From the IMG/VR virus record IMGVR_UViG_3300024431_000006, positions 1-50,997 of that record: a DNA stretch of 50,997 nucleotides; one strand, 5' to 3'. Of this stretch, positions 23,116 to 32,116 are shown piece after piece. The position numbers and the translations under genes are program-made. The stretch's first letter is position 1. Each line of letters begins with the position of its first letter. This DNA comes from a virus. The notes below the pieces were generated by a model. The model saw nothing but the letters and a program-made list of their open reading frames with translations. It was not told the origin of the DNA and made no database searches.

Positions 23116-23982
23116 ATGGCCATTCAGGACAGGAATGTTCACCGGGACGCGGAGCTTCTGAAGAAGGCCGCCAACGCGGTCATCGCGGACCCTGCGAACG
23201 CAGATGAGGACGAGCCCATCTACGTGAAGCAGCCCCGCTACAACTACCGGGTCTCGGACCTTTCCGCCTACGCTCGTGTCATCGCCACGGCGGACATCAA
23301 CCTTCGGGCCAAGGCGGTCCAGGACAACGGGGTGGTGGGGAGCCCGCAGTTCGCTGTGGCTGCTGCCGTCACCTTCGCCATCGAAGCTCTCTGGCAGAAC
23401 CTTGTCGGGGTGCTCACCCGTCTCGCGGCCACGGCGGCCCAGGCGTTCTCGGGCACCGAGGTTGTGCTCGACGGTACGTGGGGAGTGTGGCTCGTCACCA
23501 TCGACTCGGGCCAGACCATTATCACCATCGCGCCTTCTGGAATCATGGCCTTCGCCACCGAGGAAGACGCGCTCCGTGCGTGTCCCCAGGTGGTCGGTGA
23601 TGGCTCCGAGGGTGTCATCGGCATCCTGACGCTCGAAGCGGTTGGTGGTGACTTCACTGCGGGCACGACGAACACGAACGACGGCATCGTGGCCAACTTC
23701 AACACGTTCGATCTGGGTGGCCTCAACGCTGCCCTGGTCGTGGGCACGGATCCGCAGGCGGCGAACGCCTTGTTGACCGGGCTCACCATCAAGGACCCGG
23801 CTGGGATGCGGGTGCTCGACGGGCGTGGAGACACGGACCTTCTGGTCGTCTCTGCAAGGAGCGATGGCGCGGCAGTCTCGACCGAGGGGACTTTGCAGGC
23901 TGAGTACCGCCCGTCGCCCGTCCAGGGTGAGGGTCGCGGTGACTTGTCGGTGACTCAGACCAGGCCGCAGTACACGCCGTGA
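23116..23982 (+). CDS. Capsid-associated virion protein, 288 aa
   Basis: The ATG at 23116 has an ideal AGGAGG six bases upstream. An upstream in-frame ATG at 23068 would run through the hairpin and is less likely. The protein has a helical N-terminus (LLKKAANAVIADPANAD), a short hydrophobic run (VAAAVTFAIEALWQNLVGVLTRLAATAAQAF), and a beta-rich C-terminal half with many T, G and V residues. The strong ribosome site suggests high output, so a decoration protein is possible. No family is recognised. Confidence 0.7.
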   Translation: MAIQDRNVHRDAELLKKAANAVIADPANADEDEPIYVKQPRYNYRVSDLSAYARVIATADINLRAKAVQDNGVVGSPQFAVAAAVTFAIEALWQNLVGVLTRLAATAAQAFSGTEVVLDGTWGVWLVTIDSGQTIITIAPSGIMAFATEEDALRACPQVVGDGSEGVIGILTLEAVGGDFTAGTTNTNDGIVANFNTFDLGGLNAALVVGTDPQAANALLTGLTIKDPAGMRVLDGRGDTDLLVVSARSDGAAVSTEGTLQAEYRPSPVQGEGRGDLSVTQTRPQYTP

Positions 23983-24503
23983 TCCAGCGGCTCGTAGACC
24001 TCCCGGAGGAGTGCGAGGTGGCCCCACAGTGGGTCTTCGAGCGCCTCCGGGAGATCGACCCGCGACTCGAAGTCGTGGGGATCGGGCCAGCCTGGTGGGC
24101 TGTCGGGCGCGTGGCGGAGTACGCACCTCGTGTACGGCGCGGGCGGGAGGCTCTCGCGAGGTGGGAGAAGCTGGGGTTCACGAAAGAGAAGCACTGGCCC
24201 CTGATCCGCAACTCCCTCCTGGAGTCGCAGGGCTTCGGTCTCATCGGTCGCTACCAGTTCCGTGGCAACGAGGACTGGGGTGCGGTCATCGAGGAGATCA
24301 GGTACGCTTGCTACATGTTCGAGAAGTACGAGGGCGGGGATGAGAAGACCCGCGAGGCCATCGAAGGGGTCGCAGAGGAGACTCGTGCCGCAAGGAACGC
24401 AGCCAAGCTGATCGCTGACAAGCACTACGACGAGCGGTACCTCTTCAGGCGAATCGTCCGGGGCAACCCGGCCCCAGTCACGGTAGGAGCAGACATCTCA
24501 TGA
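23979..24503 (+). CDS. Hypothetical protein, 174 aa
   Basis: GTG at 23979 overlaps the previous stop (GTGA). The first half is beta/alpha mixed with PAWWAVGRVAEYAPRVRRGREALARWEKLGF, and the C-terminal half is helical and charged. It lies among head-completion genes. Function unknown. Confidence 0.75.
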   Translation: MIQRLVDLPEECEVAPQWVFERLREIDPRLEVVGIGPAWWAVGRVAEYAPRVRRGREALARWEKLGFTKEKHWPLIRNSLLESQGFGLIGRYQFRGNEDWGAVIEEIRYACYMFEKYEGGDEKTREAIEGVAEETRAARNAAKLIADKHYDERYLFRRIVRGNPAPVTVGADIS

Positions 24504-24955
24504 GCAAGTTCGGAGCGCGGGTGGTCGGGAAGGAACGGGCCGCCATGGCCCAGGTCGAGAAGAAGCACCACACCCGGAGGTTCGGTAGCAGGGTCATCGG
24601 TGCGGTGCTTGCACGGAGGCACGAGTTGGCCAAGGAGGTGGAGGATGGGTACGACCCGGAGAGCACCGCGAAGAAGATGGCGGAGCGACGGGCCGCCCCC
24701 GACAAGGCAGAGGCGTCGAGGAAGGCGTCGGGTGGAGAGATCGAGACCGTCGAGGCCCCGGTCACGGCGAACCTGGATGAACTCGGTGAGGCCCTCGTGG
24801 GCAACCCCGGATTCTTCGGTACGCTCTTCGCTGCCGAGAAGACGCGGGCGGGTGGTCCCAGGAAGGGAGCCCTCCGGCTGTTCCTGGCCCACGCCCTGGA
24901 GCACGAGCACGACGAGGAAGAGGTCGAGGAGATCCAGGGACTTCTGAAGGGCTAA
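24500..24955 (+). CDS. Hypothetical charged helical protein, 151 aa
   Basis: ATG at 24500 overlaps the previous stop (ATGA). It is basic in the first half (HHTRRFGSRVIGAVLARRHEL) and acidic in the second, ending in an acidic helix (EHEHDEEEVEEIQGLLKG). No enzyme motif. Virion-block context only. Confidence 0.75.
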   Translation: MSKFGARVVGKERAAMAQVEKKHHTRRFGSRVIGAVLARRHELAKEVEDGYDPESTAKKMAERRAAPDKAEASRKASGGEIETVEAPVTANLDELGEALVGNPGFFGTLFAAEKTRAGGPRKGALRLFLAHALEHEHDEEEVEEIQGLLKG

Positions 24956-24970
24956 CGATCAGGGGGCACC

Positions 24971-26152
24971 ATGCTGGTCAGACCCACAGCGGACATCGCG
25001 ACCTTCCCGGCACCTGGGTGGACCACGGCCCCCCTGTTCTCGGAAGTCAACTCTGTAGACCCGGACGACTCGACGTTCATCACCGGGCTGACTCCGGGTG
25101 CCGAGGATCCCCAGGTGGCCCTCGCGCTTGCAGACCTGGGGATCCCAGTCGGGGCGACGGGCACGATCAAGGTCCGTATGAGGCTGGCGTGGAGCGCGGC
25201 ACCGACCGTCTCCCCGGACGAGGTCCGAATCGGTCTGGCCCCGGCTGCAAGCCTGCTGGGATCCAACCCGGCTCTCACGTTCGTCCGCAGCATCGTGGGC
25301 TTCGACTCGACTGACTTCGTAGAGGTCGAGGTCGTCTTCAACTACACCGACTGGGCGGGCGACAGCAGCGTCTTCGGAGTGTACCTGGAGATGACACCCA
25401 ACGGGGTGGATGCCATCGTGGGCACCTGCTCCTGGATCGAGGTCGAAGCCTGCGTCCCGGCCCAGATCCTGACGCGCTGTCAGCTTGGGAGCCTGACCGC
25501 GCGGGAGTTGATGGTCGAGGCTCGGGACTGGAGCCCCGCCTTCGAGAAGCGGGCCCACCCGGACGCGGTCCTGATGCGGGCCGTCTCCTCGTTCGAGAAG
25601 GAGGCGACCAGCTACATCGCCATGATCCGCCCGTCGATGCTGGCGAGCACGTTCACCGTCATCCTCCCCCTGGGCGACGGCTCCGACACCGCCTTCGAGG
25701 AAGGCATCACACTGCCCGCGTACACGTTCCTGCTACCGGGCGCGACCCTCATCAACGAGAACCAGAGGAACGAGGGCCAGGAGATCGAGATGGTGAACCT
25801 GGGAGTCCGGCATCGCCCAGGGGACTACTCCTCCGACCGCCTCCTCTACACCCAGGGCAAGAAGCTCTTCCTCTCCGGCGTGGCGGCGACGTGGGCCGGG
25901 TTCGGTTCGCTCGTCTTCAGGCTCGTCCTGACGCCCGCCGAGATCAACGACCCCGACCAGCGTCTGCTGCTGCCGAACTTCGCGCACGACGCCTACGTGG
26001 GAGCGATGGTGAAGATCATGGCGGCGAGGGCCAAGGACGCCGCCAGCATCCTGATCGGCACGGAGATGATCCAGGGCGTCTGGGATGCCATCGCCCAGCA
26101 GGGTGCGGCTGAGACCTTCGTCACCGTCGATGTCTTTCCTGGAGGCTTCTGA
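24971..26152 (+). CDS. Two-part virion protein with N-terminal beta-sandwich, 393 aa
   Basis: ATG at 24971 lies 16 bases after the previous stop, with AGGGGG upstream. Residues 1-165 form a strand-rich carbohydrate-binding- or jelly-roll-like module (GTIKVRMRLAWS, DFVEVEVVFNYTDWAGDSSVFGVYLEM). Residues 190-390 are a separate mixed domain containing EKRAHPDAVLMRAVSSFEKEATSYIAMI and YSSDRLLYTQGKKLFL. It stands just before connector-like genes, so it may be a head-tail or tail-collar protein with a surface module. No exact family. Confidence 0.65.
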   Translation: MLVRPTADIATFPAPGWTTAPLFSEVNSVDPDDSTFITGLTPGAEDPQVALALADLGIPVGATGTIKVRMRLAWSAAPTVSPDEVRIGLAPAASLLGSNPALTFVRSIVGFDSTDFVEVEVVFNYTDWAGDSSVFGVYLEMTPNGVDAIVGTCSWIEVEACVPAQILTRCQLGSLTARELMVEARDWSPAFEKRAHPDAVLMRAVSSFEKEATSYIAMIRPSMLASTFTVILPLGDGSDTAFEEGITLPAYTFLLPGATLINENQRNEGQEIEMVNLGVRHRPGDYSSDRLLYTQGKKLFLSGVAATWAGFGSLVFRLVLTPAEINDPDQRLLLPNFAHDAYVGAMVKIMAARAKDAASILIGTEMIQGVWDAIAQQGAAETFVTVDVFPGGF

Positions 26153-26835
26153 TGGCCGTCACCACCACCGTGCAGGACATCCTCGACGGGGCCTACGCGA
26201 AGTCATCGAAGAACCAGCCGGGCACCATCGCGAACGAGGCCGTGGAGCTTACCGGCCTGGTCACGCGACTCCTGCGGGGGCTGTACAACTTCGCCGCCGA
26301 GGTGAACCCGATCCACTTTGCAGAGACGGCGGACGTGGTGGGTGTGGCCAGCGTCTGGGAGCGCCCCGAGTCCGCCGAGGCGATCATCAGGATCGAGAAC
26401 GATGTGTTTGCAGAAGTCATCGTCGTGCCCTACGACGACAGGCTCTGCGAGGAGCCGAAGCCCACCGTGTACGAGTTCGGGGGTGACTTCTTCGCCTTCG
26501 CCGGCCAGACGGCCCCTCCGGGCGCGACAGACACCCTGACGTTCTGGTACTCGAAGCGTCCTGACGACCCAGCGCCAGGCGGAGTGGCCGGGGTGCTGGA
26601 TTCAGACTGGCAGGAGGACTACGACGAACTCCTCATCCTGGAGGTCGCGATCTTCCTGGCGCTGAAGGATGGGCGCGGGGACGAGGCCGCCGCGCTGAAG
26701 CAGGACCGCAACGCCTGGGCTCAGAGGTTCGCGTCCTACCTCACGCACTCGACTGCAAACCTCCACCGCCGTTTCGGCCACCGCAGGCACATCAACGTGA
26801 ACACGCTGCTGCCGATGCTCACTGGAGGAGCCTGA
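26152..26835 (+). CDS. Head-tail connector/tail protein candidate, 227 aa
   Basis: ATG at 26152 overlaps the previous TGA (TGATG). The helical N-terminus (VQDILDGAYAKSSKNQPG, ELTGLVTRLLRGLYNFAAEVNP) and the central strands with TLTFWYSKRPDDPA resemble podoviral head-completion adaptors. The C-terminal helix is followed by RRFGHRRHINVN. Position after capsid genes and before the tail propeller protein supports this. Confidence in the exact role is modest. Confidence 0.65.
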   Translation: MAVTTTVQDILDGAYAKSSKNQPGTIANEAVELTGLVTRLLRGLYNFAAEVNPIHFAETADVVGVASVWERPESAEAIIRIENDVFAEVIVVPYDDRLCEEPKPTVYEFGGDFFAFAGQTAPPGATDTLTFWYSKRPDDPAPGGVAGVLDSDWQEDYDELLILEVAIFLALKDGRGDEAAALKQDRNAWAQRFASYLTHSTANLHRRFGHRRHINVNTLLPMLTGGA

Positions 26836-27533
26836 TGACGTTCGACGAGATCATCACCGAGGGGCGCTCGCGGGCGATGGACTTCGGGGCGGACTTCCCC
26901 AGCACCGGACCCGTCCTGTACCGCCGCATCCAGGTGAAAGAGCAGACCATCTTCAGCCAGGCGAACAGGGTCAACCCCGACTACTTCGGAGCGAACACGG
27001 TCGGTGCCCTCGACGCCAACGGCGACGTGAACATGGGGAGCCTGGACCAGGAGGGGTCCGCCGTGGATCCGACCGCAGGAGTCACCCGCGTCGAGATCCA
27101 GAACCCAGGGTCCCACCCTACGCTGGTCCGGGGAGACGAGGTCGCCATCGTCCCGCACAACGATCCCGAGGCTGGGCTCGCGCCCCGGATGACGCTCCGG
27201 GGGTTCGTGCTGCACGCCATCTGCGGGGACATGGACGACGTGAGCAGCGTCTGCATCTACTACGGTCGTCGCCCTGCGGACAGGGCGCTTCCGATGGACG
27301 GCACCGAGACCTCCGAACTCCCCAGCGTCTACCAGGAGCTTCTGGTCTACGACCTCACGACCTTCCTCCTCAAGATGACGGTCGGCATGGAGCCGGAAGT
27401 GAAGACCGCCGCGCTTGCAGTGCTCGCGAGCGACGTTGAGGAGATGAGTGGCACGTTCATGGCTGAAGTCGCTGACTACGCTGGCGGCCAGGTCTCGCGA
27501 TTCGGCAGCGTGGTGGGAGGTCAGAGAGTCTGA
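26835..27533 (+). CDS. Head-tail connector/tail protein candidate, 232 aa
   Basis: ATG at 26835 overlaps the previous stop (TGATG). A helical start (FDEIITEGRSRAMDFGADF) and RRIQVKEQTIFSQANRVNPDYFG are followed by strands and a C-terminal helix (LTTFLLKMTVGM). Size and end pattern are similar to the gene before it, so the two may be paired adaptor subunits or ancient duplicates. Confidence 0.65.
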   Translation: MTFDEIITEGRSRAMDFGADFPSTGPVLYRRIQVKEQTIFSQANRVNPDYFGANTVGALDANGDVNMGSLDQEGSAVDPTAGVTRVEIQNPGSHPTLVRGDEVAIVPHNDPEAGLAPRMTLRGFVLHAICGDMDDVSSVCIYYGRRPADRALPMDGTETSELPSVYQELLVYDLTTFLLKMTVGMEPEVKTAALAVLASDVEEMSGTFMAEVADYAGGQVSRFGSVVGGQRV

Positions 27534-28408
27534 TGGCTGCTGTCCGTTCAGGTATCCCGAGAGAGATCGCCCCTGGGGTCTTCATCGGTGCGACCGACTT
27601 CCGCGAGTTCGCTGGCGACGTAGGCGTGGGCTGGCCTGTGGGCATCACAGCCTATGGCGGCACAGGCAACACCTTCGTGTTGGACGAGAGCGGAGCCGGT
27701 GAGGGCATCGTCATTCAGCAGGTCGAGACCAACGCCGCCCACATGGGCATCGACGGGTTCGACAACTTCGTCGGCGTGCCCTTCGAGGTCCTGGCCCGTG
27801 GCTACGTCGAGACGGCGGGTGGCAGCGGCATCAGGATGAGGTTCGGTACGGGTCCGTTCTCGCTGAACGCGGGAAACTTCGATGACTCCGACTTCGCCAT
27901 ATTCACCACGTTCAACAACTCGGTTCGGATGAACGGAGGAACCCTGATCGGTGGCGGAGGTCAGGCTGATGGCCAGACGGTCGAGATCAACCTGGGCACT
28001 CCTGGCGGAGGCTTCGACCCGTTCTACTTCTGGGTGCGGTTCCGGCTGGAGGCCGCAGGCGCGAACGCCCGGTTCCGCCTCAACTTCACGTTCTCAGACT
28101 TCGACACGCCGCCTGCGGTGCCCACCGTCTGGGACATCGACGAGATCAGCGCGGGCGACGATGCGGCGCTCGTCCAGGCCGTCAACTCGGTGCTCGGCTG
28201 GGTCAGGTCCACTATCGGCCCGACCCAAATCTCGGACAGGCGGATCTCGTTCCTGTCGTTCAGCACGGACCCCACGTTCTCGACGCCGCCGCCGCTCCCG
28301 GACGAGACGTTCGATCAAGACGCTTCGGCCATCCCCCCCGATGTCATTATCCGCAACTTGCAGGGGACGTGGGTTGGGGCTGAGGGCACCCCAGTGGAGT
28401 TGTTCTGA
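27533..28408 (+). CDS. Beta-rich virion protein, 291 aa
   Basis: ATG at 27533 overlaps the previous stop. The sequence is rich in G, F, T and D with many short strands (GIVIQQVETNAAHMGIDGF, FYFWVRFRLEA, ARFRLNFTFSDFD), like a lectin or jelly-roll fold. It sits between connectors and the tail propeller gene. Probable tail or head surface protein. Confidence 0.7.
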   Translation: MAAVRSGIPREIAPGVFIGATDFREFAGDVGVGWPVGITAYGGTGNTFVLDESGAGEGIVIQQVETNAAHMGIDGFDNFVGVPFEVLARGYVETAGGSGIRMRFGTGPFSLNAGNFDDSDFAIFTTFNNSVRMNGGTLIGGGGQADGQTVEINLGTPGGGFDPFYFWVRFRLEAAGANARFRLNFTFSDFDTPPAVPTVWDIDEISAGDDAALVQAVNSVLGWVRSTIGPTQISDRRISFLSFSTDPTFSTPPPLPDETFDQDASAIPPDVIIRNLQGTWVGAEGTPVELF

Positions 28409-28686
28409 TGCTCGCTCACGTCGCCACTCTGTGGGAGGTCACGCTTGCAGCCGACACCGGCTTCCTGACGCCCGTCATCCAGGACTTCACCTCGACGTAC
28501 CTCACGCAGTACGACGCCATCGGCCTGCTCGTCGGCACGGACTACATCATCCGTGCGACCTACTTCTTCGACGACGGATCGAACACGGGGCCTGGGGTGG
28601 CCACGGCCTTCACGACGCTGGCAGCTAACACGGAGCCGGAGCCCGGATCGTTCGAGTTCGCCACCCAAGGCTGCGGGGCCTGCTGA
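28408..28686 (+). CDS. Small beta-rich protein, 92 aa
   Basis: ATG at 28408 overlaps the previous stop (TGATG). It looks like half of a fibronectin-III or Ig-like fold (YIIRATYFFDDGSNTGPGVATAFTTLA) and ends in GCGAC, an unusual cysteine pair. Probable virion surface part. Confidence 0.65.
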   Translation: MLAHVATLWEVTLAADTGFLTPVIQDFTSTYLTQYDAIGLLVGTDYIIRATYFFDDGSNTGPGVATAFTTLAANTEPEPGSFEFATQGCGAC

Positions 28687-30965
28687 TGCCCGTAGTCGTC
28701 CTCCCCTACGGGACGGGCCTGCAACGGTCCGATGGGGTCATGGTCCGGCTCCCTGTGAGCTTCGAGGATCTCAGGAACGTCTTCCTCTACGAGGGCAAGG
28801 CGGAGATCAGGAAGGGGATGACGCAGACCTCCGTCCTGGTGAACGACGACCCCATCAACATCGACCAGGTGGTGGGCCTGGAGGCTCTCCGCTCGCAGCA
28901 GGCGGCGCTTGCAGTCGGGTACCAGACGGCGACCGAGGAACTCTGGCTGAACATCCTCGCCATCGACGGCACGAACCCCAGTGCGGTGGGCCTGCTTGCA
29001 GACGTGAGCGTCCTGAACAACGGGTGGCTCTACGCGGTGCCCAGCCTCGTCATGGCGGAGTCGGACTCGAAGATGCTGATCGCCCACGACGAGCCGAACC
29101 TGGGCGGGCGGGTCCCCACGAAGGTGTACGATCCGTTCGGCATCACGATCAGCACTTTGCAGGCGGACCTCGACGGCGAGGGGGACGCCGACGTGCTCTT
29201 CCGAGGCATCACCCGCCACCTGACGTACATAGTCGGTTGGGGGTACGGGAACGCCACCGACCCGAACCGGCCCGACGTGCTCCGCATCTCGAACTCCGGC
29301 GACCCGGTCACGTTCCAGGACTTCGCGTTCTTCGAGGTTGGGCAGCGGGCGGAGCGCATCACGGTTTGCAGGACTGCGGGTACGTCGCTGATCGTCTTCA
29401 AGGAGACGGAGACCTACGAACTCTTCGGGTACTCCCCGGACACGTTCGGGATGCGCCCGGTGGACGTGCTCTTCGGATGCGTGGGGCACCGGCTCGCGGT
29501 CTCGGTGGGGAACCAGGTGTTCTTCTGGAGCAACCAGGGGCCCAGGGTCATCACCGGGAACCAGGCGTCCACAGACATCGCCACCCCCCTCGACATCGAA
29601 GGCCCGGACCCGACCACGCTGGTCGCTGAGTCAGATGTCCACGATGCGTTCGCACAGTACGACGCGAAGAGCCGGGTCGTCCTCTTCGTCTGGGGCCGCC
29701 GGGTCTACGCCCTCTCGATCCGCAACCCGTCGAAGCCGCGCTGGTCGTACTACGAACTCGGTGAGACGGCGCAGGTGGGCGCGCAGTTGTTCACGACGGA
29801 GAGTGGGTCCGGTGGTGTCGCTCCCACGGGGTACCCGGACATCACGCTGGGCTCTGCCGTGCCGAAGGTCGGAGAGGAGTCCATCGCGGCCACCCTGACG
29901 TGGGACAACATCGGGGACACCGCCGCAGCGGTCATCCAGATATACCTGTCGGAGGACGCAGGCGCGACTTACGTGCTGAAGAAGTCGGTGGCCTCGTCGG
30001 GCGGTGCTGGCCAGACCACGGACATCGAAGGGCTCACTCCGAACACCCCCTACAAGCTCTCGCTGCGGGCCTTCCGGGGAGCGTCGGGGACCACGCCTGC
30101 CGTGGTGCCTGGAATCGTGGACTGGACCGGCAACGCTGGGGACGCCGACAACTGGGACTCTGCCGCGTTCCGGGGGCAGGCGACGTTCGTGACTGACGAG
30201 GCCGTGCCCCTGCCGGTCTTCCGGTCTGGTGAGAACAACGGCGTCTGGGAGGTGATCTCGGGGGCGGCGTCCAGGATCACCGTCGAATGGGTCATCCCGG
30301 TAGGTGCCGAGGGCTTGGAGATCGAGATCGAACGAGCCCGCGCGGACGAGGGCAACACCGGGACCCAGGCGCTCGCTGGTGGGGTGGGGCCACCCGATAG
30401 CGGGGGCAAGCAAGCCTTCGGTGGGTTCGTGGCCCTCGCCACGGTCGCGGCGGGCACCACGAGCTACGAAGACGCCGACTTCGCCAACAACGCGCAGTGG
30501 AACCGCTATCGCTTCCGCTTCGTGGGTGCGGTCGCGTTCAGCCCGTCCCTCGACTGCTGGGGTGGACCCGACGCGCCAGGCGACGACTGGAACGCGAACA
30601 TGGACGGCGATTCCGTCTTCATCACCCTCGACTGGATCAACGCTAACGCGCCTGGACGAACGCTGTGCCCCGGACCAACGGCAGCGCCTGCAAACCACTA
30701 CACGCTGGCCTACACGAACAACATGGACGTGACCCCCGCCTCCGATGACTGGATGACGGGGACAGCGGGTGAGCGCGAGAACCCCTTCATCACCGCAGGC
30801 GGCGTGAGCGTGCTCGGTGGCGTTCCCGCACCCGAAGAGACCGACACCGTCCGCGTGGGCCTGCGTCACGAGGTGACGTGCTTCGGCACGATCTACACCT
30901 CCTACTGGGCGCGAGTGACCGGCACGCCGGACTACCGCGAAGGTCTCATCGGAGATAAGGAATGA
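28686..30965 (+). CDS. Tail tubular / stabilisation-type beta-propeller protein, 759 aa
   Basis: ATG at 28686 overlaps the previous stop. The first 350 residues have the layout of P22 gp10-like or T7 gp12-like nozzle proteins: an N-terminal segment on reading a parameter set (FEDLRNVFLYEGKAEIRKGM), then propeller blades including TYIVGWGYGNATDPNRPDVLRIS, LIVFKETETYELFGYSPDTFGMRPVD and VGNQVFFWSNQGPRVITG. Residues 380-480 look like a fibronectin-III domain (SAVPKVGEESIAATLTWDN, GLTPNTPYKLSLRAF), and more beta domains follow. It should form the distal tail tube. The added Ig-like domains are a common surface feature. Confidence 0.82.
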   Translation: MPVVVLPYGTGLQRSDGVMVRLPVSFEDLRNVFLYEGKAEIRKGMTQTSVLVNDDPINIDQVVGLEALRSQQAALAVGYQTATEELWLNILAIDGTNPSAVGLLADVSVLNNGWLYAVPSLVMAESDSKMLIAHDEPNLGGRVPTKVYDPFGITISTLQADLDGEGDADVLFRGITRHLTYIVGWGYGNATDPNRPDVLRISNSGDPVTFQDFAFFEVGQRAERITVCRTAGTSLIVFKETETYELFGYSPDTFGMRPVDVLFGCVGHRLAVSVGNQVFFWSNQGPRVITGNQASTDIATPLDIEGPDPTTLVAESDVHDAFAQYDAKSRVVLFVWGRRVYALSIRNPSKPRWSYYELGETAQVGAQLFTTESGSGGVAPTGYPDITLGSAVPKVGEESIAATLTWDNIGDTAAAVIQIYLSEDAGATYVLKKSVASSGGAGQTTDIEGLTPNTPYKLSLRAFRGASGTTPAVVPGIVDWTGNAGDADNWDSAAFRGQATFVTDEAVPLPVFRSGENNGVWEVISGAASRITVEWVIPVGAEGLEIEIERARADEGNTGTQALAGGVGPPDSGGKQAFGGFVALATVAAGTTSYEDADFANNAQWNRYRFRFVGAVAFSPSLDCWGGPDAPGDDWNANMDGDSVFITLDWINANAPGRTLCPGPTAAPANHYTLAYTNNMDVTPASDDWMTGTAGERENPFITAGGVSVLGGVPAPEETDTVRVGLRHEVTCFGTIYTSYWARVTGTPDYREGLIGDKE

Positions 30966-31492
30966 CCGGCACGCCCACCCCGACGCTCTTCTTCGGAGGA
31001 GTGGATTCCGACGCCAACATCCTGGAGTGGGGTGAGGGCTTCGTGGACGGTGACGGCGCGGTCCTGGTGGACGTGCTCGCGAAGTCAGATCCCATCGCTC
31101 CTGCGGGCGCGAGCGGCGAGGCCATCTTCAAGAACATCTACCTCACCGTCACCTTCGACATGACGGTGGATCTCATCATCACGCCCATCATCGACTTCGT
31201 GACCCTCGACGGGACTGCCGGGGCGATTCCCCCTGGGTACGCCGGAGTCGTCGATGAACGACTCACCCTCAGCCTCGTGGGTGGAGCGGAGCGGGTGACT
31301 GAGCGGTTTGAGATCGGGCTGTCGTTGCCTTACCCTGACACTGCGAACGAGAGGCTTAGGACGGCGATGCGGGGTGCCTGGTTCCAGGTCATGGTGAGCG
31401 TTGAGGGCGGGCTCGCTGCTGGCGATCTCATCCTGGAGCAGGTGGAGCTTGAGTTCGAGAACGTCCGCGAATCTGTTGTGGCCTCTACATAA
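30962..31492 (+). CDS. Virion protein candidate, 176 aa
   Basis: ATG at 30962 overlaps the previous stop. Hydrophobic strands (VTFDMTVDLIITPIIDFVTLDG, FQVMVSVEGGL, LILEQVELEFENV) point to a beta-sandwich. It lies between the tail propeller gene and the internal proteins. Function unknown. Confidence 0.7.
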   Translation: MTGTPTPTLFFGGVDSDANILEWGEGFVDGDGAVLVDVLAKSDPIAPAGASGEAIFKNIYLTVTFDMTVDLIITPIIDFVTLDGTAGAIPPGYAGVVDERLTLSLVGGAERVTERFEIGLSLPYPDTANERLRTAMRGAWFQVMVSVEGGLAAGDLILEQVELEFENVRESVVAST

Positions 31493-31504
31493 TGGAGTGG
31501 TAGG

Positions 31505-32116
31505 ATGCCCAGACGAATCTTCGGGAGGCAGCGAGAGCAGCAGGCCCTTGGCCAGTACGATCAGTTGGCCGGACAGATCGGCCAGGACCGGGAGGCGGCG
31601 TCCTCCGGGTACCTGTCGCGGGCGCTGGAGTTCGACCCGTCTCAGGCCGTCTCACAGTACGGCCAGGGCTTCCTCGACGAGGCCACTGAGCAGCTTGGGC
31701 AGCAGTACGAATCCCTCACTGGCTCGGCCACCGGATCGGGTCGGCTTCGCTCTGGGTTCTTCCAGCGTGACGCCGGTCGGATGTTCCAGGACTTCAACCG
31801 CAGGGTGGCCAACGCCATCGCCGCGCAGTCCATGAACGCCGCCCAACTCTCGCAGCGGAACACCGCTGGCCTGGGTGCCTACAGCCAGAACCTCTACGGC
31901 CAGCAGATCGACATGATCGGTGGCGCACTCGACCGCTCGCAGGGGGAGGAGAACGCGAACCAGGGAGGCGGCTTCGGTGGCTTCCTGAAGAAGGCTGCGG
32001 GTACCGCTGCGGGCTTCGTCGGCGGAGCGGTGGCTGGGCCGGTCGGAGCGTACATCGGGAACAAGGTGGGTGACTGGATCGGCAACCAGGGCGACAGCGG
32101 GTACGGGAGCGGATAA
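31505..32116 (+). CDS. Internal/ejection protein candidate, 203 aa
   Basis: ATG at 31505, 12 bases after the previous stop, has TGGTAGG upstream. The protein is rich in Q, G and A, with helical segments (LGQYDQLAGQIGQDRE, NRRVANAIAAQSMNAAQLSQRN). It ends in a glycine-rich amphipathic stretch with glycine-zipper spacing (AAGTAAGFVGGAVAGPVGAYIGNKVG, residues about 165-190). Such zippers occur in phage ejection proteins that cross membranes. Order before two larger internal proteins fits a podoviral ejection set. Confidence 0.75.
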   Translation: MPRRIFGRQREQQALGQYDQLAGQIGQDREAASSGYLSRALEFDPSQAVSQYGQGFLDEATEQLGQQYESLTGSATGSGRLRSGFFQRDAGRMFQDFNRRVANAIAAQSMNAAQLSQRNTAGLGAYSQNLYGQQIDMIGGALDRSQGEENANQGGGFGGFLKKAAGTAAGFVGGAVAGPVGAYIGNKVGDWIGNQGDSGYGSG